A stretch of 64,000 bases of DNA from NCBI RefSeq assembly GCF_002310495.1, contig NZ_CP023344.1, forward strand, positions 1 through 64,000, given 5' to 3'. This DNA is from Nibricoccus aquaticus. Its GTDB lineage: Bacteria; Verrucomicrobiota; Verrucomicrobiia; Opitutales; Opitutaceae. A program made the position numbers and the translations under genes. A model generated the notes under the pieces. The model was not told where the DNA came from. It ran no database searches and saw only the letters and a program-made list of their open reading frames with translations. Numbering within the stretch: position 1 is the first letter of the stretch; each line of letters begins with the position of its first letter. Below, piece after piece: positions 43,835-51,732 of the stretch.

Positions 43835-45043
43835 ATGCTCCCCGCCTCCGACATTGGTCACTGGTCATTGGTCACTGGTCATTCCCTCACAGCACCGTTT
43901 TCGTCCCTCGCCCTTAGCTCCGCGCCCTTCGCCCTCATCCCTCCCATCGACCTTCCCTCCGGCCTCCGCCTCGAATCCCCCATCTGGCTCTTCGCCCTCC
44001 TGCTGATCCCCTTCGCTATCTGGCTCCGTTCCCGCCGCTCCGTGCCCGTTTTGCTGATACCGTTCGCCGCCGCCTGGCACCGCCCCAGTCTCACGCAAAT
44101 CTCCCGCTTCCCGGCCATCCTCGCCTGCCTCGGCCTCGTCGCGCTCACGCTCGCCCTGGCCCGCCCGCAACGCGTCGAAGACAAACGCGAAGTCCGCTCC
44201 CAAGGCTACGACATCATGCTCGCAGTCGACCTTTCCGGCTCCATGCGCGCCGAGGACTACGAACGCGACGGCCAGCGCATCAACCGCCTCCAGGCCATCA
44301 AACCCGTCATCCAGGCCTTCATCAACCAGCGCCCCAACGACCGCATCGGCATCGTCATCTTCGGCGGCCGCGCCTACACCCTCGCCCCCCTCACCTTCGA
44401 CCACGCCTGGCTCCAGCGCCAGATGGAGCGTATCCGCATCGGCATGATCGAGGACAACACCGCCATCGGTGACGGCCTCGGTGTCGCCCTCACCCGACTC
44501 GAGCAATCTCAACGCGAATCCGGCGGCCGCCGACAGGGCGCGTTTGTCGTCCTCATGACCGACGGCGCCAACCGCACGGGCAACATGACCCCGGCCCAGG
44601 CCACCGAGATCGCCGTCTCCCGAGGCGTCCCTGTCTACACCATCGGAGCCGGCCGCGACGGCTTCGCGCCTTATCCTATACTCGACGACCAAGGCCGTCC
44701 CACCGGACGCTATCAACGCCAGCCGTCCGACCTCGACGAAGGCACCCTCCGCCGCATCGCCACCGCTACCAACGGTCGCTATTTTCGTGCCGACGACATC
44801 CGCACCGCCGAAAACGCCTTCGCCGCCATCGACCGCGCGCAGAAAATCGAATTTCAGGCCAAGTCCTACCTCCTCACCACCGAGCTCTTCCACTGGCCCG
44901 CCATCCCCGGCCTCGCCCTCCTCACCCTCGCGGCTCTCCTCATCCGCCAGCGCTCCGCAAGATCGTCCTCCGCTGGAGGCGCGGTGCCCTCACCGCGCAC
45001 AACCGTCGCAACTCCCAACGCTACGCCAGCCTCCGCCCGATGA
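43835..45043 (+). CDS. BatA-like VWA membrane protein
   Basis: The 402-residue protein has N-terminal membrane helices (LESPIWLFALLLIPFAIWL and FPAILACLGLVALTLALA), a VWA domain with the MIDAS motif DLSGSMRAED and MTDGANRTGN, and a C-terminal membrane helix (GLALLTLAALLI). Bat proteins protect envelope or oxygen-stress functions in Bacteroides and Leptospira; their biochemistry is unclear. Four TTGGTCA/CTGGTCA heptamers follow codon 6 and encode IGHWSLVTGHS. A hairpin repeat codes for GGAVPSPR near the end. It overlaps the BatB-like gene by ATGA. Confidence 0.88.
   Translation: MLPASDIGHWSLVTGHSLTAPFSSLALSSAPFALIPPIDLPSGLRLESPIWLFALLLIPFAIWLRSRRSVPVLLIPFAAAWHRPSLTQISRFPAILACLGLVALTLALARPQRVEDKREVRSQGYDIMLAVDLSGSMRAEDYERDGQRINRLQAIKPVIQAFINQRPNDRIGIVIFGGRAYTLAPLTFDHAWLQRQMERIRIGMIEDNTAIGDGLGVALTRLEQSQRESGGRRQGAFVVLMTDGANRTGNMTPAQATEIAVSRGVPVYTIGAGRDGFAPYPILDDQGRPTGRYQRQPSDLDEGTLRRIATATNGRYFRADDIRTAENAFAAIDRAQKIEFQAKSYLLTTELFHWPAIPGLALLTLAALLIRQRSARSSSAGGAVPSPRTTVATPNATPASAR
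43854..43881 (+). repeat. Heptanucleotide tandem repeat YTGGTCA, four units, in BatA
   Basis: TTGGTCA, CTGGTCA, TTGGTCA, CTGGTCA, starting 19 bases after the A of the batA-like ATG. Confidence 0.88.
44974..44998. repeat. TGGAGGCGCGGTG hairpin repeat, in-frame copy in BatA
   Basis: GCGCGGTG (44979-44986) pairs with CACCGCGC (44991-44998), loop CCCT. It encodes GGAVPSPR. Confidence 0.8.
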
Positions 45044-46986
45044 CCTTCCACTGGCCTCTCCTCCTCTGGCTTCTCGCGCTCCCGGTCCTCTGGCTCGCCT
45101 TCGACCTGCTCCGCCTCCGTCTCCACAAATCCACGACAGCCGCCTCCCCGTCGAAAATCATCCAGGCCGAAGCCACCCGTAGCGCATTGGTCATTGGTCA
45201 CTGGTCATTCCAGCGCGGTTTCGCGAAACCGCGCTGGCGCTTCTGCCTCGGCCTCGCCTTCGCCATCGTCGCCCTCGCCCGCCCGCAATGGGGCCGTCTC
45301 GATGAACCCGTCTTCGACCAGTCCCGTGAAATTCTCATCGCGCTCGATCTCTCGCGCAGCATGACCGCGCCCGACGTGAAGCCCAACCGCCTCGACCGCG
45401 CCAAGCTTCTCATCACCTCCCTCCTTGAACGCCTCCAGGGCGAACGCGTCGGCCTCGTCGTCTTCGCCGGCACCTCGTTTCTCCAGAGCCCGCTCAGCTC
45501 CGACTACGAGATCCTCCGCGACTTCCTCCCCTCGCTCAATCCCGACTTCCTCCCTCAAGGCGGCAGCAACTACCAAGCCCTCCTCGAGACCTCCCTCGAG
45601 TCTTTCGGCACCGAAGCCGCCGCCGACCGCTTCCTCATCATCCTCTCCGACGGCGAAGCCACCGACGACAACTGGAAATCCCTCACCGACGGCCTGAAAA
45701 AAAAATCCATCCGCGTCCTCGGCCTCGGCATCGGCACACCCGAAGGCGCCATGATCCCCGACAGCACCGGAGGCTTCATCAAAGACGAGCGCGGCGCCGT
45801 CGTTCTCTCCAAGCTCGAACCCCGCACCCTCCAGGAACTCGCCGAAACTACCACCGGCCTCTACACCGATGCTTCTTCCTGGGTCGATCTCGCCCAGATC
45901 ATCGAGTCCACCGTCGATGCCGGTCGCAAAGGCGCCTTCCTCGAACGCAACCGCGTCCGCCTCGCCGAACGCTTCCAATGGGTTCTCGCCCCCGCATTAC
46001 TCCTCTTCGCCTGGAGCTACTGGCGCGAATTCCCCGTCCGCCCCCGCCCCCGCGACATCCACTTGAAAACAAAAACTCCCTCCGATGTAGGCGGGGTGCC
46101 CTCACCCCGCATTCCAACCGTCGCTAATCTTATCACGCTCACTCTCACGCTTGCGCCACTGGTCATTGGTCACTGGTCATTCGCGGCGGAAGCCCCTTCC
46201 GCCGCCACTTCGCCGGACCCGGCGACGGCCATCGCCGCCCCCCTCAGCACCCTCGTCGGCAGCCTCGCCTCTCGCGAATCCCTCGCCGCCCGCGACTGCG
46301 CCCAGATCGCCACCACCACCATCACCTACGGCGAACGCCTCCAGTCCGCCAAACACCCCGTCCCCGAAGGCCCGATACGCGACGCCCTCCTCGCCGTGGA
46401 CCAGGGCGAAGCCACCGACGCCAAAGCCGCCGACTGGCCCGACCTCCGTGCTAAACTCAAAAAATTCCTGGAAAAACCCGAAGACCCGCAGAAGAAGGAC
46501 GACGAAAAAAAACAGGACGAGAAAAAAGACCAGCAGGACAAACAGGATAAACAGGATAAGCAGGACCAGAAACAATCCGGCCAGCCCGACGACAAATCCG
46601 AACAGGACAAAAAAGATCAGCAGCAAAAGTCCGACTCCCAGAAATCTGAAAACCAGCCCCAGTCGCAGCAAAACCAGCAGCAACAACAAGACTCCAAGCC
46701 CGGCGAAAAATCCAACGAACCGCCCAAGGAGCAGCAATCCGCCTTCGGCAAAATGGACGAAAAGCCACCCGAGCCAAAAACGCCGCAGGAAGTCCCCCAA
46801 CCCTCCGAAGAAACCCAGAAAATCGGTGGCACCCCCGACAACAAATCCACCGCTCCCGTCGATCCCTCACTCTCCGTCCCGCTCCAGAAACTCGATCAAG
46901 TCCGTGAACTCGATTCCCCCGGCCGCCTCTTTCAATTGATGCAAGACCCCAAGGCCCGCCCACCGAAAACCGGCAAAGACTGGTAA
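45040..46986 (+). CDS. BatB-like VWA protein with charged BatC-like tail
   Basis: The 648-residue protein has N-terminal membrane helices, a VWA domain with DLSRSMTAPD and LSDGEATDDN, another helix after the VWA domain, and then a long Lys/Asp/Gln/Glu-rich low-complexity tail (about 480-610) like that at the end of BatC proteins. The tail contains nine-base repeats encoding DKQ. It carries two in-frame YTGGTCA heptamer arrays (45187 and 46159), one hairpin repeat (VGGVPSPR) and A9 and A8 runs. It starts in the batA stop (ATGA) and ends six bases before the BatD gene. Confidence 0.88.
   Translation: MTFHWPLLLWLLALPVLWLAFDLLRLRLHKSTTAASPSKIIQAEATRSALVIGHWSFQRGFAKPRWRFCLGLAFAIVALARPQWGRLDEPVFDQSREILIALDLSRSMTAPDVKPNRLDRAKLLITSLLERLQGERVGLVVFAGTSFLQSPLSSDYEILRDFLPSLNPDFLPQGGSNYQALLETSLESFGTEAAADRFLIILSDGEATDDNWKSLTDGLKKKSIRVLGLGIGTPEGAMIPDSTGGFIKDERGAVVLSKLEPRTLQELAETTTGLYTDASSWVDLAQIIESTVDAGRKGAFLERNRVRLAERFQWVLAPALLLFAWSYWREFPVRPRPRDIHLKTKTPSDVGGVPSPRIPTVANLITLTLTLAPLVIGHWSFAAEAPSAATSPDPATAIAAPLSTLVGSLASRESLAARDCAQIATTTITYGERLQSAKHPVPEGPIRDALLAVDQGEATDAKAADWPDLRAKLKKFLEKPEDPQKKDDEKKQDEKKDQQDKQDKQDKQDQKQSGQPDDKSEQDKKDQQQKSDSQKSENQPQSQQNQQQQQDSKPGEKSNEPPKEQQSAFGKMDEKPPEPKTPQEVPQPSEETQKIGGTPDNKSTAPVDPSLSVPLQKLDQVRELDSPGRLFQLMQDPKARPPKTGKDW
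45187..45207 (+). repeat. Heptanucleotide tandem repeat YTGGTCA, three units, BatB first array
   Basis: TTGGTCA, TTGGTCA, CTGGTCA; 21 bases, seven codons, encoding part of LVIGHWSF. Confidence 0.85.
46086..46110. repeat. TGTAGGCGGGGTG hairpin repeat, in-frame copy in BatB
   Basis: GCGGGGTG (46091-46098) pairs with CACCCCGC (46103-46110), loop CCCT. It encodes VGGVPSPR. Compared with the copies at 44974 and 48564, one C:G pair is replaced by G:C. Confidence 0.8.
46159..46179 (+). repeat. Heptanucleotide tandem repeat YTGGTCA, three units, BatB second array
   Basis: CTGGTCA, TTGGTCA, CTGGTCA; again encodes LVIGHWSF, now after the VWA domain. Confidence 0.85.
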
Positions 46987-46992
46987 TCCGCC

Positions 46993-49518
46993 ATGCAACG
47001 TATCCGCATTTCTCTCTCGCTCGGCCTCCTCGTTTTCCTCGCCGCCTTCGCCCGCGCCCAGACCGTGCGCTGGGAACCCGCCAGCGGCAGCCTGGCCCAC
47101 AATCAAACCAGCGAGCTCTCTCTCATCTTCGAAAACTGCGAGCCCACCGCCGCTCCCGAGATCCCCGCCATCCCGGGCCTCACACTCCAGCGCGGCGGCG
47201 AGATCCGAAATACCTCCATCATCAACGGCCGTCGCTCGGAAAACGTCACGTGGATGTTCGCGGCCCGTCCCTCCCTGAAGCAGCGCATCTCCATCCCGGC
47301 CTTCGGTGTCGAGACCGACAAGGGTCGGCTCACCGTCGCCCCCGCCACCTTCGAAGTCGGAGAAGCCACCATCGGCGGTAATCTCTCCCTCGAATCCGTC
47401 GTCACCGCCCGCTTCCAGACGCCTCGCGAGGTATGGGCCGGCGAGATTTTTCCGATCACGTACAAGCTCAGCACGCTCCGCCGCTATTTTCATTCCTTCG
47501 GCAGCTATCTCGAATGGCCTCCCGCTCCTTTCGTCATCGAGGACTGGAGCAAGGGAGAACTGAAAGAAGCCGTGATCGCAGGAGAAAACCACGTGGTGCT
47601 CGAGCAAAACACCCGCGCCCTCGCCCGTACCACGGGCACTGTCACGCTCAACGCAGGCAACCAGCTCGTGAACGTCATCAAAGGCACCGACATGTGGGGC
47701 CGCGCCAACCTCGACCAGTTCGCCGTCACCAGCGACCGCCCGTCTGTCACCGTTAAGCCACTACCCACCGGCGCCCCCGCCGCCTTCAACGGCGCCGTCG
47801 GCCAGTTCACGCTCCAATCCAAAATCGTCCCCGTCAGCGCCAACGTCGGCGATCCCATCACCTGGACACTCACGCTCTCCGGCGCAGGAAACTGGCCCGA
47901 CCTCCCCGGCCTCCCCGCCCGCGAAGCCTCCAAAGATTTCCGCGTCGTCCAGCCCCAGGCCAAACGCACCAACAAAGAGGGCACGCTCTTCGAAGCCACC
48001 CTCGTCGAAGACGTCGTCCTCATCCCCACCAAACCCGGCACCTACACCCTCGGCCCCGTCACCTTCGCCTACTTCGATCCCGCCAAAGGCACCTACCAGA
48101 CCGCCACCGCCCCGCGCACGACCGTCACCATCGCGCCAGCCGCCACCAGCGCCCCCACAGCCTCCACGCAAAACACGCCTGCCTCCACAGCCAGCGCCGC
48201 CACACCCGCCAAAACCCTCACGCCTCCCGCCGCACCCGCCGCCATCCCGCGCGACCCGCTCCCCGGCTCCGCCGAAGCCCCGCTCCCCCTCAGCCCGCGC
48301 ACGCTCCTGCTCGCCGCCCTCTCGCCGCTCCTTCCGCTCCTCCTCTTCTGGTTCATCCTCGCCCTGCGCCGCGCCAAACAAACCGACCCTCTCCGCCCTC
48401 AACGCGAAGCCCGCGCCCGCCTCGCCGCCACGATCGCCGAACTCCGCACCGCCAAAGACCGCGCCCAGATCGTCGCCCTCCTCCAAGCCTGGCAACGCGA
48501 CACCGCCGCCCTCTGGCCCCTCGCCCGCGCCGTCCCCTCCGCCACCGACTTCGCCGCATCCGATGGAGGCGCGGTGCCCTCACCGCGCGTGCCCGATTCA
48601 TCCTCCCCTTGGTCCACCCTCTGGCTCGAAGCCGAACGCTGTCTCTACCGTTCCGATACACCGCTCCCCGCCGACTGGACCGCCCGCGCCGAAGCCGCCC
48701 TCGCCGCCCGCCCGGTGAAATCCTTCAGCGCCTTCTCCCTCTTCCTCCCGCGCAACCTCCTCCCCTTCGCCGCCGCCCTCGCGCTCGTCCTACTGTCTTT
48801 CCCCGGCTCTCTCTCCGCCCAAGACGCCGCCAAAGCCGCGTACGACCGCAGCGACTTCACCACCGCCGAAAAAACCTGGCGCGACCAACTCGCCAAAACG
48901 CCGACCAACTGGATCGCCCATCACAACCTCGCCCTCGCCCTCGCCCAGCAAAACCGCTGGCAGGAAGCCGCCGCCCATTCCGCGACCGCCTTCGTCCAAC
49001 ACTCGTCCGACGCCTCCGTCCGCTGGCACCTCGCACTCACGCTCGATAAAGCCGGGTACGCGCCCACGACGATCTCCGCCTTCATCAACCCATCGCCGCT
49101 CCACAACCTCGCCCGCCGCTTCTCCCCCGCCGAATGGCAGCGCGTGATCATCGCCGCCTCCGCCCTCGCCGCCCTCGCCCTCGCACTCGCCCTGCTCCGT
49201 CTCCACGGCTCCTGCTCCCGCGCGCTAAAACCCGCTGCCTGGACCCTCGCCCTCCTCTCGCTCCTCGTCCTCGCCACCGGCCTCCTCAGCCTCCGCCTGT
49301 ATTCGCCAACCAGCGACCTCCGCGCCGCCCTCGTCTGGAAACAAACGACTCTTCGCTCGATCCCCACCGAAGCCGACACCGCCCAGAAAACGACGCCACT
49401 CGCCGCCGGCTCCATCGCCGTCATCGACAAAACCTACCTCGGCTGGTCCCGTCTCGCCTTCAAGAACGGTCAGACGGGCTGGGTACGTCACGAAGATCTC
49501 CGTCAGCTTTGGCGCTAA
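46993..49518 (+). CDS. BatD-BatE fusion protein
   Basis: The 841-residue protein begins with a signal peptide (ISLSLGLLVFLAAFARAQ) and the BatD oxygen-tolerance domain (VRWEPASGSLAHNQTSELSL, beta-sandwich repeats to about 380). A membrane helix (about 437-455) follows, then a cytoplasmic stretch with a hairpin-repeat-encoded GGAVPSPR and another helix. After that come TPR-like helices (YDRSDFTTAEKTWRDQLAKT, IAHHNLALALAQQNRWQEAA), two more helices and a terminal SH3-like domain (LGWSRLAFKNGQTGWVRHED). TPR plus SH3 is the BatE layout, so BatD and BatE are joined here. Confidence 0.87.
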   Translation: MQRIRISLSLGLLVFLAAFARAQTVRWEPASGSLAHNQTSELSLIFENCEPTAAPEIPAIPGLTLQRGGEIRNTSIINGRRSENVTWMFAARPSLKQRISIPAFGVETDKGRLTVAPATFEVGEATIGGNLSLESVVTARFQTPREVWAGEIFPITYKLSTLRRYFHSFGSYLEWPPAPFVIEDWSKGELKEAVIAGENHVVLEQNTRALARTTGTVTLNAGNQLVNVIKGTDMWGRANLDQFAVTSDRPSVTVKPLPTGAPAAFNGAVGQFTLQSKIVPVSANVGDPITWTLTLSGAGNWPDLPGLPAREASKDFRVVQPQAKRTNKEGTLFEATLVEDVVLIPTKPGTYTLGPVTFAYFDPAKGTYQTATAPRTTVTIAPAATSAPTASTQNTPASTASAATPAKTLTPPAAPAAIPRDPLPGSAEAPLPLSPRTLLLAALSPLLPLLLFWFILALRRAKQTDPLRPQREARARLAATIAELRTAKDRAQIVALLQAWQRDTAALWPLARAVPSATDFAASDGGAVPSPRVPDSSSPWSTLWLEAERCLYRSDTPLPADWTARAEAALAARPVKSFSAFSLFLPRNLLPFAAALALVLLSFPGSLSAQDAAKAAYDRSDFTTAEKTWRDQLAKTPTNWIAHHNLALALAQQNRWQEAAAHSATAFVQHSSDASVRWHLALTLDKAGYAPTTISAFINPSPLHNLARRFSPAEWQRVIIAASALAALALALALLRLHGSCSRALKPAAWTLALLSLLVLATGLLSLRLYSPTSDLRAALVWKQTTLRSIPTEADTAQKTTPLAAGSIAVIDKTYLGWSRLAFKNGQTGWVRHEDLRQLWR
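48564..48588. repeat. TGGAGGCGCGGTG hairpin repeat, in-frame copy in BatD
   Basis: GCGCGGTG (48569-48576) pairs with CACCGCGC (48581-48588), loop CCCT. It encodes GGAVPSPR, in the same frame as in BatA. Confidence 0.8.
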
Positions 49519-49519
49519 G

Positions 49520-49534
49520 CTGCTGACTCAGCAG
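49520..49534. other. Interrupted palindrome at convergent gene ends
   Basis: CTGCTGA and TCAGCAG around a central C lie between the BatD-BatE stop and the last codons of the NUDIX gene. No T tract follows, so terminator function is uncertain. Confidence 0.35.
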
Positions 49535-50079
49535 TCAGCGGTCTTCCGCGCCATCCTTAGCATCGACTCCTCCGTGCTGAAATCGCTCATCCGCGCGATC
49601 TCCACCCAGCGCAGATCTTTCGATTCCTGCGTGATCACCAGCGGCTCCGCATCATCCGCCTCGATCATGAAACGCACATCATAGTGCCAGTGCCCCGGCT
49701 CACTTTTCCGCTCCGGAATCCAGTGCCGGTCCACATCGAAAATCTCTGGAGTCACCAGACGCAGCCGCGTCAACCCTGACTCTTCCTGCGCCTCGCGCAT
49801 CGCCACACCCGCGATGTCCAGATCCCCATCCGCGTGCCCGCCCAGTTGAACCCAGATTCCCAGCTTTGCATGATGCGTCAGCAGCGTCCGTTTCCGCTCC
49901 GCGTCCACAATCCACGCCGATCCCGTCAGATGTCCGACCGCCAGCGAACGCTCCGCGCACCACGGATTCTCCTCCACGAAGCGAATCATCTCCCCCGCCA
50001 TCGCCGCCTCGTGCGCATCCAATCCCCGCGCCGCATGCGCCCGCAACTTCCCCAACAACACTTCCCTCGGATCGTTCAT
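49528..50079 (-). CDS. NUDIX hydrolase
   Basis: The 183-residue protein contains GGHADGDLDIAGVAMREAQEESG. It keeps REAQEESG of the Nudix box but has Leu where the first conserved Glu would be, as is common in the GGHADGD subgroup. The N-terminal ~40 residues are helical. It is convergent with the Bat operon (nine bases apart). Substrate unknown. Confidence 0.88.
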   Translation of the reverse strand: MNDPREVLLGKLRAHAARGLDAHEAAMAGEMIRFVEENPWCAERSLAVGHLTGSAWIVDAERKRTLLTHHAKLGIWVQLGGHADGDLDIAGVAMREAQEESGLTRLRLVTPEIFDVDRHWIPERKSEPGHWHYDVRFMIEADDAEPLVITQESKDLRWVEIARMSDFSTEESMLRMARKTADC

Positions 50080-50117
50080 AAAATAGTCTCACTCTTCGCC
50101 AAACTTGCACGCCCTCT

Positions 50118-50189
50118 TCGCCCACGCCCGCTTTCGCGTCTCTGTGCTCTCTTTGTCATAGCTCTGTGTTCTCTGTGCCCCACTCCGGC
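50118..50189. repeat. CTCTGTG-rich dispersed sequence in a spacer
   Basis: The spacer between the LOG and NUDIX genes has repeated CTCTGTG/TCTCTGTGC words (50139-50180) resembling the leader-repeat families elsewhere in the window. No gene is seen. Confidence 0.35.
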
Positions 50190-50768
50190 TCATTTCGTCT
50201 CGAACCACTTCGTCTCCGCCTTCACCACGCCGCCCTCCAGCTGCTCGAAAATCTCCGGCACCGTCTTCGCCACCGAGAACAATTCCAGATTCGACGGCTT
50301 GTTAAATTTCTCCGCCACCATCCGCCGGAAAAAACTCAGCAGCTCATCATAGAAACCATCCTGATTCAAAAACACGCACGGCTTCCGCAGCACATCCAGC
50401 TGCCGGAGCGTGAGGATCTCCATGATCTCCTCCAGCGTCCCCCAGCCGCCCGGCAGTGTGAGGAACGCATCGGCCCGCGTTTCCATCAGCAGCTTACGCT
50501 CGCGCATCGTCACCACCGTCACGAGTTCATCCGCCTCGGTGAACGCCAGCTCCTTCACCTTCATGAATTCCGGGATCACCCCGATCACCTGCCCACCCGC
50601 CTGCTTCACCGACCGCGCCACCGCGCCCATCAACCCCGTTTTCCCTCCGCCATAAACCAGTCCCCACCCGCGCCGCACCATCTCCCGACCGACTTCCTCC
50701 GTCGCCGCATAATACTTCGGATCGAGCCGATCACTGGAGGAACAATAAACGCAAAGCAGCTTGGACAT
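50190..50768 (-). CDS. LOG-family protein (cytokinin-activating phosphoribohydrolase family)
   Basis: This 192-residue Rossmann-fold protein has the LOG motifs GGGKTGLMG and PGGWGTLEEIMEIL. Family members release the base from nucleoside 5'-monophosphates (cytokinin ribotides or AMP/PPn). In bacteria the physiological substrate is often unclear. It starts MSKLLCVYCSSSDRLDP, the usual family opening. It is divergent from gluQRS. Confidence 0.92.
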   Translation of the reverse strand: MSKLLCVYCSSSDRLDPKYYAATEEVGREMVRRGWGLVYGGGKTGLMGAVARSVKQAGGQVIGVIPEFMKVKELAFTEADELVTVVTMRERKLLMETRADAFLTLPGGWGTLEEIMEILTLRQLDVLRKPCVFLNQDGFYDELLSFFRRMVAEKFNKPSNLELFSVAKTVPEIFEQLEGGVVKAETKWFETK

Positions 50769-50842
50769 ACCTCCTCAAAAACCACGCCCGCCTCCTCATC
50801 GCCACTAATTTTTGGCTGATACTTTCCCCCATCCGTGCCCAT

Positions 50843-50863
50843 CTGTGCCATCCGTGGTCAAAA
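50843..50863 (+). repeat. Dispersed leader repeat (CTGTGCCATCYGTGGTYAAAA), copy 2
   Basis: This matches 37019-37039 at 19 of 21 positions. The GTG at 50854, the likely gluQRS start codon, lies inside it. Confidence 0.65.
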
Positions 50864-51732
50864 ACTCCTCCACCTATCGCGGCCGCCTCGCCCCCTCGCC
50901 CACCGGGTATCTGCATCTTGGGCACGCCCGTACATTCTGGATCGGCGCCGAGCGCGCCCGCCACGCCGGCGGCGCCCTCATCCTCCGCAACGACGACCTC
51001 GACTCCACCCGCTTCCGCCTCGATTTCGTCGACGCCATGCTCACCGACCTCCGCTGGCTCGGCTTCACCTGGCAGGAAGGCCCCGACCTCGGCGGCCCGC
51101 ACGCGCCCTACAACCAACAAGCCCGCCGCCCGCTCTACCGCGACGTCCTCGAAAAACTCCACGCCGCCCGCCTCATCTATCCCTGCACCCGCTCCCGCCG
51201 CGACGTTCTCGAAGCCGCCGGCGCCCCCCACGAAGGCTCTCCCGACGACGAGCCCGTTTACCCCGACTCCTTCCGTCCGCCGCTCGACGCACCGCTCCCA
51301 CCTCTCCCCGCGCCCGATCAACCCATCACGACCAACTGGCGTATCCGCGTTCCGGATGGCGAAACCGTCTCATTCACCGACAACCGCCTCGGTCTCCAAA
51401 GCGCCGTCGCCGGCCGCGACTTCGGCGACTTCCTCGTCTGGCGCAAAGACGACGTCCCCAGCTACCAACTCGCCTGCGCTGTCGATGACGCGACCATGCA
51501 CATCACCGAAGTCGTCCGCGGCGACGACCTCGTCCGCTCCACCTTCCGCCAGCTCCTCATCTTCCGCGCCCTCGGCGTCACGCCGCCCGCCTTCTATCAC
51601 GCCCCGCTCATGAACGACGACAACGGCGTCCGCCTCGCCAAGCGCCACGACGCCCTCAGCCTCCGCGCGATGCGTGAACAGGGCGTCAATCCCGCCGCCA
51701 TCCTCGAAAAATTCTCCGCCTCTCTCACATGA
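50854..51732 (+). CDS. gluQRS: Glutamyl-Q tRNA(Asp) synthetase
   Basis: The 292-residue protein is a GluRS catalytic domain without an anticodon-binding domain, and it charges queuosine of tRNA-Asp with glutamate. It has RLAPSPTGYLHLGHART (HIGH-type motif HLGH), IYPCTRSRRDV, and a KMSKS-type VRLAKRHDAL. Only one of the zinc-binding cysteines seen in the E. coli enzyme is evident. I chose the GTG at 50854 (VVKNSSTYRGR), which lies inside a dispersed repeat; a TTG at 50812 would translate the repeat. It overlaps the next gene by ATGA. Confidence 0.9.
   Translation: MVKNSSTYRGRLAPSPTGYLHLGHARTFWIGAERARHAGGALILRNDDLDSTRFRLDFVDAMLTDLRWLGFTWQEGPDLGGPHAPYNQQARRPLYRDVLEKLHAARLIYPCTRSRRDVLEAAGAPHEGSPDDEPVYPDSFRPPLDAPLPPLPAPDQPITTNWRIRVPDGETVSFTDNRLGLQSAVAGRDFGDFLVWRKDDVPSYQLACAVDDATMHITEVVRGDDLVRSTFRQLLIFRALGVTPPAFYHAPLMNDDNGVRLAKRHDALSLRAMREQGVNPAAILEKFSASLT

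Noticed and set aside
40657-46179. CRISPR array
   Set aside because: The repeats are contiguous 7-base units without spacers, and no cas gene is present.
46537-46563. Nine-base repeats encoding DKQ as a mobile repeat
   Set aside because: They follow the codon pattern of the low-complexity tail and are best explained as protein-level repetition.
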